A program made the position numbers and the translations under genes. The notes beneath the pieces were generated by a model. The model was not told the DNA's origin, did not search any database, and saw nothing but the letters and a program-made list of their open reading frames with translations. This document shows positions 1 through 11,862 of a DNA stretch of 64,000 bases, piece after piece (position 1 is the stretch's first letter; the number at the start of each line of letters is the position of its first letter). Source of the DNA: Schistosoma haematobium (lineage: Eukaryota; Platyhelminthes; Trematoda; Strigeidida; Schistosomatidae); assembly GCF_000699445.3 (NCBI RefSeq), contig NC_067197.1:28317809-28381808 (forward strand), in the 5' to 3' direction.

Positions 1-8
1 TATATATG

Positions 9-41
<33 letters not shown>
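1..41. repeat. TA/GA microsatellite
   Basis: TA run (1-28) passing into GA run (29-41). Confidence 0.9.
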
Positions 42-1942
42 TAGACGTAGCCAACGTATATGTTGTGGAAACTATCAAAGAACTCTGTAAAAATGGGTTT
101 ACCCAAAAAATAATTATCTATCAAGAGAGTGATTTTTTAAATTGACATACCGTACTTCATATCTTTCAAAATTATTAATTGTATATATATATGTACGTAT
201 TAGCATTAGTATTTTTTTTTCAGAATAACGGTTTATTTAAGCAATATCTGACTTCAAAAATGATACGGTGACATGATACATGTAAGAGAAAATTGTTTGA
301 AAGTGATATAGTTCTTTGGATATATACTGTATATGATACAGTGGCTTCGAATATCTTGTCTTATAATATTGTCTGCTCTAGGGTGTTGTGCTACAGTTTA
401 GTTGTACGGATTTTTGATATGAGGCTATGATGAATACCCTAACATTTAACTATGTCGATTATTTATTATTTCAAAAAATATGTAAACAAATTTAACGAAA
501 TAGTGGATTTTTGTTTTCTATGTTCTACCTTATACAGCAAAAAGAAAACAGATCATCTAAGAACTTTGAAAACTGGCTTTGATGTATTCAGTTCTTCCCC
601 GTTTTTCATTTCAAGTATACAGTGAAATACTTTTCATGATTAGCGATTCAATTTTCCTTGTTGATTAAAATATGATTTATTCTAATATCAGTGGTTCTTT
701 AATTTATGGCAAACACTACAACTAAATTGTTTAAATGAATTTTTGAAAGTACGTTTAAGAAGGAATAAACTACAAATTTCTGTTGGTTCCTCAACTTTAT
801 TTATTCATATTTTAAAAACTGACTAGTTTTACACTTAAATTCAGCTTTCACTACGACCTGTTGTCCATTTAAGAACCGAAAAGCGTCATAATGCTTCCTA
901 TTCTAGTTCTATACTTTTCAACAATATATACTTGAAAACCTCATGTTCAATCTAGTGCTTCACCTTCAGGTTTACCGGCATTTACATTACCATGAGTTTG
1001 TTGGATTGGAGACAATGATTTATACTTGGTTTTTATTTGTAGCCCTGTTGCGATTCTGACATGCAAACTGACCGTACAACGTGAGTATGCGGGTGAAAGA
1101 CTAAGTGCATAGATCAAACTTAAAAAGACTAACCAAGTATCAGTAATTTTTAATTAGTAACTGTCACGGAATGATTTGTCTAGAGCTGAATTCAAATCTA
1201 TCAAATAACTCAAGCGGTGCACTACCTAGGAAGAGTTCAAAAATTGTACTTCTTCACTGCATTAGTTAAACATTATTCGATAACTTAATGAAAAACTGGT
1301 GAGTTTCATGTGCGACTACTTTTGGTAAAGTTCAGTGAAACAAAATGGTGATAGTTAATCTTCAGTCTGCGTACACATCAAGCTTGAAGCAGATTGTTTT
1401 CCTAAAATTACTTATGCTTACAACCAAGACAACTCATAATTAAAAAATATAATAGTATGATGAGTATCTAGAACATCAGTTTTTTTCATTTTAGATAATA
1501 TTCAGCTATCAGTTACTCAACCCTAGTGTGATCCGATCTAAACACTCAAGCATCCCAAGAATTTTGTCTTTGATTTCTATCTTACTGAAAGATTGAAAGC
1601 ATTATATGAAAATAAAAATATAATCGTAGATAAGACAGATAATAATCTAAGGCTGAGAAAACAATCATTGTCATAGCATGCAATTTATTCAAAATTAATT
1701 TATATATCCACATTTTATTATACTTTTATTATACTGAATAGTCACGTATGTTTTGTATACTATGACTGTCTACTTGATTGGTCTTGAGTGATTCTATACA
1801 ACCAGTGTTATTTCTTATTAATCAGATGCGAAATCACTGGTTTTAAGTGTTACCCTTCATGTGGGTAAATAAACTATTGTCAAATAAATGCTATTTTATC
1901 TTGAACAATCAGTCATTTAATTAAGTTTTTACTATTATTACA
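42..1942. other. Gene-free AT-rich stretch
   Basis: No coding or repeat signal recognised. Confidence 0.5.
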
Positions 1943-2457
1943 CACTTGCTTACGCCTGTTACCGCTCGTGAAGGAGCATAAACCACCCACCAGCATTCTT
2001 CATCCAACCATGTCCTGGACAATCCTTTCACGTTCTTTCCAGTTACTATTCAGCCTTTTCATGTCTGCTTCCAATTCGTGACATAGTGTGTACTTCGGCC
2101 TTTCTCTTTTTCGTTTTCCCCCTGGATTCCAAGTTAGCGCATGCCTCATGATGCAGTTTGATGATTTCCTTAATATGTGTCCTATCCACTTACATCGTCT
2201 TTTCTAAATCTTATCATCATCATCATCATCCGGCAGCTGGTTTGTTCTCGTCCATAGTGGGCTATTGTTCATGGTATCCGGTTAACGAAGATTCAGAATC
2301 CTACATAGACAATTGTTTATAAATACTTGTCCGTTTTTCATTATGTTTGTAGTAGTTCTGTAAGTTTCAACTCAGTACAGTAGAACTGACTGTCTTCACG
2401 TTCGTAATGAAGATTCTGAATTTGATATCGGCTGATAGTTTTTCCGAGTTACAAAAT
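1943..2457 (-). mobile_element. RTE-like 3' fragment
   Basis: Minus-strand, 5'-truncated fragment matching the C-terminal end of the element at 4104-6835 (both carry the shared stretch near ccggcagctg and ccatgtcctg). It begins at the family 3' end (gcctgttacc reading on +) and stops around 2457, at the region corresponding to the tail of the RT domain. An ATC triplet run sits at 2213-2230. No open frame survives. Confidence 0.7.
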
Positions 2458-2640
2458 GATAATAATTGATATAATTTGTAATGCATTGTTGTTGCAACTG
2501 TTGGATGATTATTCTCAACATGGTATCTGATTATGAACTCTATATCGATTGATCACCATGATAGCCATTTTAAGATATAGTCGGACAATACTCATTTATT
2601 CATAATTTATTAAATAAAGCAGGTAAAATGGAGAAACAAC

Positions 2641-2944
2641 CGTGGTGTGGGTTACTTATATGTATATAAGTAGTATATAACGGTGGTCAGGCATAGAATG
2701 TATTTCAGTAGAAGATCGAGAAGGAAAGAACGAAAATGGAATGTGATTCGTATGAGAATTCAGGAACAATGAAATCTGAGACGACGGACTGATATTTGTG
2801 AAAGGAACAGTCAAGTTGGAGAAGATGGATTGATATTTTGCAAATTAACTATTTACTATATGGTTCTCATATTTTATTGAAATGTTCTGTAATTTCATGT
2901 TTAGATACATTCGATTGTCTCCACTCGTGTTCTTGTTCACTACA
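2641..2944 (-). mobile_element. Solo LTR, ~304 bp
   Basis: This copy belongs to a repeat family with four full copies in the window. In LTR orientation (minus strand here) it starts near TGTAGTGAACAAG and ends near CACACCACG. It is flanked by the 4-bp direct repeat CAAC at 2637-2640 and 2945-2948. It contains a TATA-like stretch with ctacttatat. No internal coding region is adjacent, so it is a solo LTR. LTR status is inferred from TG/CA-type ends, length and target duplication; the family (a Ty3/gypsy element would be usual) is not proven. Confidence 0.65.
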
Positions 2945-4103
2945 CAACGACTACTTAATATATAACTTCCAAGAGCTTTTGTTTAAGTTGAATGCTGGAA
3001 AAAGTTGATTATTAAACAGTATTTGCATTGAAAAATATTTTATAAGATGGTCATGAATGTTTCCGATTGATAAAAAGTAAAAAATTAATATTTTGACCGT
3101 AACCAAGGTCACATAACGGTTTAAAAGCCCTGATCAATGATTGCATTTAAATAAAAATGATTAATTAGGCAAGCGTAAATCGCTATTTTTTTTTCAAAAG
3201 GATCATTGTTTTGAGAAAAACACACAATTTATTTCATCCCATTATTGTAATTTGTTTTACTAACCACTTATTGGAATCACTTAATCACTATGGCGAATTC
3301 ACTAGTAAATTAAATAACCCATACTAACTGATTATTTACTATGCATGTTATAATGTTTAACAGAAACTTAAGTAATGTGCGCCATACGGTAGATGTATAA
3401 GTGGTTTTTCTAATCGTTTTAGTAGAACAATGTAGAACGGGGAAAAAACGAAAAAAATTGCTTTCTAGAATTCATACATATACAATTACTTACTACTTTT
3501 AAATGTTGTCAATTTCGGATAAAAAGGATCACTGAATAGTAACAAACTTCATGTCGAAATTTTGTTGCTGCTTTATGAAGCAGCTAGATAACTGAGTGTC
3601 ATGCACTCGTTTACTTTAGAATGTTTATATGAAAAGATCTTCTTCCATTCAACTATATGACAAGTTTAATGGAGTACATTAAAGTTAAACAGTTTTAAGC
3701 TCAGAATGCTGTTAGGTCAGTGATTCATTGCTGAACTCAATTCTCTGTTCGTAAACAACTAATCAAGAAATCTGATTACCAAGCTATTTGAAATTATTGA
3801 TAGCAGTACTGAGAGGATCATTTAAGCTGAAAAAGATAGATTCGACATTTAAGAAAAGAACATAAAAAATACACATGTATTATCTAACTGACGGATTGGA
3901 TTTTCAAATGAAATATCAACCTATTATCTAGTAAGGTGCATTGCGTGTTAATATAAAAATATTTTCTATCTACTCTGTTGTTATAAAACATAATCAAATG
4001 TGCATTTAATGACATATCCTGTTAGTGGAATGTTAATAGTTATGCAAAAGTGAACAATAATTAGAATAATAAATAATTTTTGTTTTGCTTAAAGTTAATT
4101 ACA
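2945..4103. other. Gene-free AT-rich stretch
   Basis: Between a solo LTR and the long RTE-like element; nothing recognised. Confidence 0.5.
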
Positions 4104-6835
4104 TACTCACTAATGTTACCTCTCATGAAGGAGCGCAGACCGCCCACCATCATTCTATGTCCTGGACAATCCTTTTCATTTCTGCTTCCGATTCCCGATG
4201 AAGTGTGCCTTCGGCTTACCTCTTTTTCGTTTCCCTTCAGTTGTCGCTTGCCTCGTGATGCAGTTTGGTAATTTCCTCAATGTGCGTCCTATCCACTTCC
4301 ATCGTTTTTTCTAAATCTTATCATCATCCGGCAGCTGATTTGTTCTTGCTCATAGCAGGCTATTTTTCATGGTATCCGGTTAACGGATATGTTTTTTCCT
4401 CGTGTATGTTGAAGCCTACTGATACAGAGACTGCTGATACACTGCTGTCTTGACCTGCATTTGTTGACGTGTATGAGATAGAAGTGCCAGGTCATCTGCG
4501 AAGTCCAAATCGTTTAGTGGCATCCAACTCGTCCATTCTATTCTGTGCTTCCACTCAGATGTACAGGTCTTCATAACCCAATCAATCACCAGGTGAAAGA
4601 GGAAGCGACACACTAAGCACACTTGTCTGACTCCGGTTCTCACTTACAATACATTTGTCAGCTGTCCTCCACGCATGAATTCGCAGTGTAGTCTGTTGTA
4701 TGAATTCCGTATGATATTGACGATTTTCTCAGTTACATCATTGTATCGAGGAAGTTACCATATTGTTCTCCTATCCACACTGTCAAATGCTTTCTCACAA
4801 TCAACGAAGTTGATGTACAGTGTTGAGTTCCACTCAACCGATAGTTCAACAATGATCCGTAATGTCGCAATTTGATCTGTGCATTACCGATCTCTACAAA
4901 ATTCATCTTGTTTATCTCGAAGTTGGACTACTACTGTGTTTTTCATTCGGTCCAGCAACACTCTGTTGAAAACCGTTTCTGTTACTGACAGTAATGTGAT
5001 GTCTCCGTAGTTATCGCATTTGATCAGACCTCCTTTCTTTGGTATCTCGATCAGTTTCCTTTCTTTCCAATCTGTCGGCGACACTTGTTCTTCCTCTCAA
5101 ATCTTCCTCAATAGAACGTGGACCATGTTTGCAGTGACCTCTGTGTCTGAAATCAGTTGTTCAACTGGCATATTGTCAGGTCGTGTTGCTTCCCCATTCT
5201 AGATTTGTGTGACTTGTGTGACGGCCATCCGTCGTTGGTGGAGTGACATCTATCGGAATGTCTGTAGGTGCTGCTTCGATAACTCGTGCATTCAATGGAA
5301 GTGGTTAATTCAAAACTTCCTCGAAGTGTTCTACCCATCTGTTCCACCGTCCTTGAATTTCATTGATTTTCTTACCTTCTTTCTGCTTGACCGTTCTCTC
5401 TAGTTTCCTTTATTTCCCTACTGGTTTCTTCGTTATTTCATATAAATTTGTCATATTTCCTTCTCTTATAGCTTTTTACACTGTCATTACTAGCTCTTCC
5501 ATATATTTCTGCTTGTAGGCTCAAATGCTCCTGCTCACTAGCTTGTTTACTTCTGTGTACTCAGCTTATGCCTTGACTTTCTCTGTTATTCTTCGACTGT
5601 TGTTAATTGTTATCTTCTCGTTCTTTCTATCTTGAATCTTGTTTAGAGTTTTCATAGCGATCCGTTCCTCATGATGATGCTTCTTGAGGACCAGTACTCA
5701 TTAACAAGTTGAAGTTAGTGCTTATTTGATCCTACTCCTGTTGTCCTCCACAGTTATTTCTTCTTCTCTCAGAAGATCCTGTAAAACTGGAACATGTTGT
5801 TAAGAGTTATGTTGAATTCGTTGGGTTTGTCAGTAACTCGAAAGAAGTCTGTATCGAATTTTTGTAGTGCTGTTTGTCCTGTTGTCCAGTGTCTCTTTAG
5901 CTTCATTTTAAATTGACCACAACTAGTTGGTGATTTGAAGCTAATTCAGCTCATCTCCTGGTTCTTGCATCTTCAATTGTCCTTCAGACTTTTTATTTAT
6001 GCGAATATGATCTATCTGGTTCTCTGTGGTGTGGTCCGTTGAGATTCATATGGCTTTGTGTGGAAAAATTGTGCAGCCTATAGTCAATTTGTTGAATGCA
6101 TATAGATTCGCAAATCTCTGACCATTATCGTTTCTTTCTCCTAATATATGTTGTCCCATGACTTCTCCTTAACCGTTGTTGTCCATTTCGACTTTGGTGT
6201 CTCTAACCAGGATGGTCAGGTTCTTTCCTGGCACTTCATGATGATCGACTGCAGTCTCGATTAGAAATGATCTTTATAGTCGTTTTTGCTATCATTTCTG
6301 GGTACATGACATTGGATAATATCCATTGTAATTCTCTCCTTCTTCGATGTGAATGATGCATTGATGTTCTTGAGTCCATGAGACTAGCATCCTATAGGTG
6401 TATTTCGTGCTTCTTGGACAGCATCACAGCAACTCCCTGAGTGTATGGATTATTTCCTCTTCGTGACCGGAGTACAGCAGCATCTCTCCGTACCTAACCT
6501 TTGCTGTCCTGCTTGTGTTTAATGGATTTCACTAATTCTGAGAATCGCCAAGTTGCTATTTGACTGGTCCTCTCGGTATCCCATACTGTCCAGGTGTTCT
6601 ATGTACCTATAAAAATTGTTGCCCTGGTTGTTAGAAGGGGCATCGGCCTCGTAAATTGTGAAGAATTTTGGCTTTCACCATGAGGCGTTTACTAAAGACA
6701 GCGTTTTCTTAGCATGGTTTTTTTTACATGTGATGTGGTTGATGGCCCCACGCCCGATTCTTCTATTTTATTCGGACTTCGGACAGGCAGTAGCCCTAGA
6801 AGAGCTACTGGAGGAGTTTTGGTTTAAACTAGTCT
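4104..6835 (-). mobile_element. Long, decayed RTE-like non-LTR retrotransposon (endonuclease plus RT)
   Basis: On the minus strand the order is 5' UTR (about 6835-6600), endonuclease (about 6600-5700), RT and C-terminal part, ending near 4104. Endonuclease traces include RFANLYAFNKLTIGCTIFP (6073-6153 region). RT traces include DWKERKLIEIPKKGGLIKCD (4884-5084) and an intact catalytic NDLDFADDLALLSHT; F-A-D-D is at 4491-4502. Numerous frameshifts and stops break the frame. Near 4388 the alignment jumps from a region around SVGFNIH to the region after YGAETW, so about 300 bp of the RT C-terminal side appear deleted. The end near 4104-4140 reads like the family C-terminus (LRSFMRGN). It is the most complete element of its family here, but is certainly a pseudogene. 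Confidence 0.8.
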
Positions 6836-7362
6836 GTTATTATTACGTAATTCATTCAGTGGTTATAAACAGATAAAAGATGCATTGCTTTCTAGGATAT
6901 GAATTAGGGTTTTAGAAAATGAACAAACTTAAGTGACAAATAAAATCAAATCAAGGGGTTTTACTCTCTTTAGGCTTTTAGATAAGTTATACAGCGTCTA
7001 TTTATAACTCTCACCATCAATAAGTCTTCCTTCAAATGATGAAATTCAATTCAAATCAGTTTTTTTCAGCAAAAAAGTAACTATTGTTTTTTATTGTGTA
7101 TGTGATCTATTAATAGGATTGTTTGAAAGGGATTACTGAAGTAATCAATAATGATATGTATCTGTATTGATGTCATTATAGTCCTTATAGTGCAGTGCTG
7201 AATATTAAGTTATAGTTAATAAATCTCTTGTATTGTTGAGTTTGTTAGTGGTATCGACGAGGGCGTGTAGAATGTTGGTGAAAATGGTATTCGCCTTTCA
7301 TTTAAATCACCACTGATTATTGTGAATATTTTATTACAATTAAGCATTAAAATTCATTCTAT
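6836..7362. other. Gene-free AT-rich stretch
   Basis: Nothing recognised. The 379 bp at 7651-8029 is similar. Confidence 0.45.
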
Positions 7363-7530
7363 TGTGGCATATGCTACTTATATCGACATAAGTAGTATAT
7401 AAGGCTAGTCAGAGATAGAATATATGGCATCAGAAGATCAAGATCGAGGAGGAAAGAACAAGAACAGAAAGCAAATGGTATGAAAATGCAGGAACAACGA
7501 AGTCTGAGTCGATTGATTGATATTTATGTC
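7363..7530 (-). mobile_element. Truncated LTR copy joined to a hammerhead SINE
   Basis: It starts as in the other LTR copies (tgtggcatatgctactta on +) and follows them to about 7530, where the sequence switches directly to a 5'-truncated SINE-B. Roughly 135 bp of the LTR are missing. Confidence 0.6.
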
Positions 7531-7650
7531 CCGCACCCCGCGGGATCGTGGATGCGCACTGCTAAGGAGTCCCATACTAGGACGAAACGGCCGTCCAGTG
7601 CTTCCAGGTTTCCAACGGTGGTCTAACATCAATTAATTCATGATCTCAAC
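7531..7650 (+). mobile_element. 5'-truncated SINE-B with hammerhead remnant
   Basis: It begins at the gcgggatcgtggatgcgc segment, so the tRNA-like promoter is absent. The hammerhead region (7555-7602) has good stems (gcactg/cagtgc and gtcc/ggac) and GAAAC, but the core reads CTAAGGA instead of CTGAGGA. It ends in the family tail (attcatgatctcaac). Confidence 0.68.
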
Positions 7651-8029
7651 CAAAAAGTTTTCAAAATACTTTGAATGCTACTACTTTTAAACACCTGTTA
7701 TCGAACAAAATCCATCATAACGTCACGTCGTTTCAGCCCACTGAGTGATATTATATTCATTTGCACTGGGCATGAAATAATATGATATTGATTCATTTTA
7801 AGGGACCTAATAGTGTGAAAATCTAGGTTTCACAGAAGCATCAGCGGTGAACCAAGTTGCTCACTGGTAAATTACTTTGGCTATGAAATTATGAAACTAT
7901 GATCTGAATTATATCAAAAGCATTTGTTACCCAGAATATACCATGATGATTAGAGATAACATGCAGTCATAATTTCTTGGCTATTACATCTTATCACTAA
8001 AACGAAAATTTACAATTTAGATGATGGTT

Positions 8030-8240
8030 AGAGGGTAGTCAACAAGAAACACTGGACCCGGGTTTCGTGCTACTTGGCACTCGTCAGCAAGATATACCTG
8101 TAATCTTGAGGAAACTGGTACTCCCTGGCGGATTCGATCTCGTGTCACCCAGCTCCATAGTCAGAGACGTTACCACTGAGCTGTCCGAGCCGCGACCGAC
8201 CTCCTGTAGGACTGAGATGTAATCACAATTGATTGCAAAT
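8030..8240 (-). mobile_element. SINE-A unit (tRNA-like promoter plus hammerhead)
   Basis: On the minus strand it has an A-box-like gctcagtggtaacgtc, a B-box-like gagatcgaatccgcc, and then a hammerhead ribozyme (listed separately) and a short tail. Homologous units are at 17056-17375 and 51624-52012. This plan is that of the Sm-alpha class of schistosome SINE-like repeats. Open frames across it are fortuitous. Confidence 0.7.
8048..8100 (-). ncRNA. Hammerhead ribozyme with complete core (SINE-A)
   Basis: Minus strand: core CTGACGA (8081-8087), stem II gtgc/gcac with loop ccaagta-type, then GAAAC (8062-8066). A short self-pairing stem III (ACCC/GGGT) leads to the cleavage triplet GTC, followed by CAGT, which pairs in part with the upstream CTTG (stem I). 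All invariant core bases are present. Stem III is only 4 bp without a real loop, as in metazoan type I hammerheads that work better as dimers. Self-cleavage is likely but untested. Confidence 0.72.
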
Positions 8241-9826
8241 GAAATACTGCCTTCCTTAATTTTCTAACATTTTTATATTTATAGTAACTCGATTTCTTCA
8301 TTAGAAGTCTTGAGATTAGATTACGTATTTAGCTAGATATAGTAAAATCTTACAACTAAGACTAGTAGTATTCAGGCAACAGTTACTTACAAGATCAATT
8401 TGGATGGCTTAATAAAATGATCATCCGTTATGTTTTAAAAAAAAACCATTTTAACTTCAAATTTACCAGATTACCTGAACAGTTTATTATATTCTATTAA
8501 ATAACAGTATAACAATACCATGTTTCATAGGCTTCATGACAAATAAGATAATTTTGTTAACCGATAGATAGATAATTAAAAATATAACATCGCATTATAT
8601 AAATTATTCAAAGAAATTATTCACAGAATATAATGAACAATAAATGTTTTAAATAAAACATATCCAAGTTACACTTGAGTAAGTTTCAATGATTCTATAA
8701 TCTAGAATACATTCCGCTTTTATTTTTAAGTATGTTTACTAGATTGAGTATAAAGTTAATAAAGATGGGCAAACAATTTTTAAGGTAGTGTAATGAAATT
8801 AAAATTAATTAGGGTATTACATTGATAATAATACAATACAATGTTATTTATATATTGAAAATGGATCAGAGTGAAAAAGTGAAAACAGACTATGATCAAT
8901 TTATTAAACTAGATTAATTGATTAGGAATTGTAGTCATTTATCATGCTGTGTTAATCGAAGATGCTAAACTGTATGATATTCCATAAAGTCAACATTAGA
9001 CTCTGTGAAAAACGATAGGACGTTTAAGCGTTTTTTTTTAAAAAAAATGGTCATCTACAAATGATGCGTGATTTATAAAGGCTAAAATAAATTCTGAATT
9101 GCCTTCATTCAATGTTAAGATCACCTATAGTTAGTTGACATATATGATCAATAACAAACTAGTAGTAAGCGTTGGAGGAAATATATGATAAGATGAACAT
9201 GGATTACAAAATAGCTGAATAATATAACGTTAGTTAACATTCGTTAAACAGCATTCTACGAACGAACAATGTATTCATTTTGAAGACTGGCAGGTTAATC
9301 ATAGACACTTGAGACAGTAGATAATTTCAAATTAATTTGTTTATACATGGATCTTTGTTAGAATCTAAAAACAACTCAGTCTCTTTGTTGCTGTGTCATA
9401 AAGCAATTACATTGATCATTCTTTGGTTCAATACTTATTTATCCCTATATGAAATACTACAACTAATAAAAAAATTATTACTTACGATACTATACTACTG
9501 CAAGTTTTTCTATCTATCAACCCAGTAAATAAGCTGTGTTGTAAAGATCTGTGTACCATGATATATCTATTTACTCCAAACTGTTTGTATTCATACCAAT
9601 CGACTGGATTAATTAAAAAGCTTGATTGGCTGAGTAAGAAAATGATGCAGTATGTCAAGGTGGATTGATGACAAAGTAATTTCTTTTTGTATTACATATA
9701 AACTGATCCTAATAAGCCACAAGGTGAGTGAAAATCATGACAAACTTAATATACTATCACATAGTTATCATAGCACAATGTTATATGTTAATGGAATAGA
9801 ATTCTTACCTTTAAAAGTTTTATTAG
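8241..9826. other. Gene-free AT-rich stretch
   Basis: Nothing recognised; short open frames at 9.34-9.85 kb have no protein-like features. Confidence 0.5.
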
Positions 9827-10045
9827 GTGAGTTCATGAGTCGATCTATGCTATAACATCCTAGAAAACCTCGAAGCACTGGACGGCTGTTTCGTTCTTGT
9901 ATGGGACTCTTCAGAAACGATCATCCACGATCCCACATGAAGGTCTCAAACCCAGGACCTTCGATCTCATGGGCGAACACAGCCTATAGACCACTGAGTT
10001 CCCGTTCAACGGTGTTAATGTCCAACTCCAATTGATCCATGATCT
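9827..10045 (-). mobile_element. SINE-B copy
   Basis: Minus-strand copy with B-box-like ggtcctgggtttgagacc and A-box-like aactcagtggtctatagg. The hammerhead region (~9870-9920) keeps CTGAAGA and GAAAC, but stem I and part of stem II are mismatched. The open frame 9911-10117 on minus is a shadow. Confidence 0.65.
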
Positions 10046-11553
10046 TTCCCAACAATTCACACATTGTCTGAGGTAGATACTTGTCTCTACTCGACACGGA
10101 TCGGACTTCACTAACAATTAGCCAAGAATGAAGTAGTCATCAGACAGTTGATATATTTCTACTACCAACTCCACAATATCCACTATTTAGCACTGATAAG
10201 TAATATGTAGTTTGACTGAATATCTTTTTTTTTCTCGATAAATTTCAAGAATTTTTGTAGCATTGAAGAGAAATCGGTCAGTAAGTGTGGCATTAAAGTG
10301 ATCTATTCAACTATTAAGCACACAACCTATGCATACAATGCTTGAGATTGTAAAATTATAATATTCTGAAAAATTCATTATGAGATATGTGACCATCTAA
10401 AATAGTTTTAAAATTCAAAATATGGAAACAAATTATGTTGTTTGATAACGTTGTCTTATAAAAAATCTCCTACCATTTATTCTCGACAATCCATTCCATA
10501 AAACATGTTTGTTGTATCTTCAAGATATACCTATTCAATTAGTCAGGTAGATACTTGTGTAAACTGGAAATCATTTATTTACTGAATGATTAGGAAGAAA
10601 ATACTGAAAGTTAAAAAAAGCTAATTTACTCCTAAGAAACTAATTCTAACATGGAATCAATAAAATAAACTTAAAACAAGCAAACCGACTTGTATAAAAT
10701 AATTGATTATGGTTACTGAGACTGTTGGAAACCATATCAACCGGAATGTTTTGAGGCATAAATTAGATTAGATAAGAAATAACTACTTGTTCTACCTCTT
10801 GATTAGTTATTTCAGTATAGGGAATAATAAGATTCAAGAAACAAAAAATATAATGAAAAGAGAAGTTTCCTTTTTTAATGGATTCCATATTAAATAACCT
10901 TTATTAAAAGATTTCGACATCAAGAGACAGTGGAAGCATTATTTTTTAGGGTTTGGGATGAGTCGAAAACTACTGAGACATTTAATTAACAAATACAAAG
11001 TTCTGATTTTAAATTTCAGTCTAGTGTAATTATAGAACTTCATCTTCCAATATAATTCGTGAGTTGCCGACTCACTCTTAATTTTATTGAGTACATCGCT
11101 AATGGCTTCTAACTGAATCAAGATTGCTCTGTAGAAAAACGATATTCATCCTTATGTGCCCACTAAGTAACTTAGAGATATATTTATCGAAAACAAAGCA
11201 GGTTCCCCAACGTCGCAGGCACGAATAAAGTAATCTACTTTCTAATTAAAAATGACAAATAAAATTTTACGGTAGATATACTTACTGTAAATTGTTATTA
11301 ACATCAATCCAATATTTTATTGGGAATTTGAAACTAAAAAGTATAAAACACCAACCAATCAGTTCAGCCTGTCGAAAGTTTTATATTTGTCAGAGCTAGC
11401 AGAGTGGTACAATGATATTTACAATGAAACTGTTTCACTGTTTAAGTGAATAATAACTTTGATTTCGTGTGATTTCTGTGTTATCGCAAGTGTGATATAA
11501 GTAATTCACAATATGTGTTAATGTCCTGCTTCGTTGTCTATTTATAGTGATAT
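10046..11553. other. Gene-free AT-rich stretch
   Basis: Nothing recognised. Confidence 0.5.
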
Positions 11554-11858
11554 TGTAGTGAACAAGAACACGAGTGAGGACATTCGAAGGTATCTGAACA
11601 CGAAATTACAGAACATCTCACTAAAATCTGAGAACAATACAGTAAATATTTAGTTTTTCAATATATCAATCAATTGTCTCCAACTTGACTGTTCCTTTCG
11701 CAGATATCAGTCCATCGTCTCAGATTTCATTGTTCCTGAATTCTCATACGAATCACATTCCATTTTCGTTCTTTCCTTCTCGATCTTCTACTGAAATACA
11801 TTTTATGCCTGACCACCGTTATATACTACTTATATACATATATGTAACCCACACCACA
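11554..11858 (+). mobile_element. Solo LTR, ~305 bp, with 4-bp target duplication
   Basis: It starts TGTAGTGAACAAG and ends CACACCACA. It is flanked by ATAT on both sides (11550-11553 and 11859-11862), a perfect 4-bp target duplication. It carries the family TATA-like motif near tatatactacttatat (about 11819-11834). It is closely similar to 2641-2944 in reverse orientation. It has no internal region and is the best-preserved copy. Confidence 0.7.
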
Positions 11859-11862
11859 ATAT

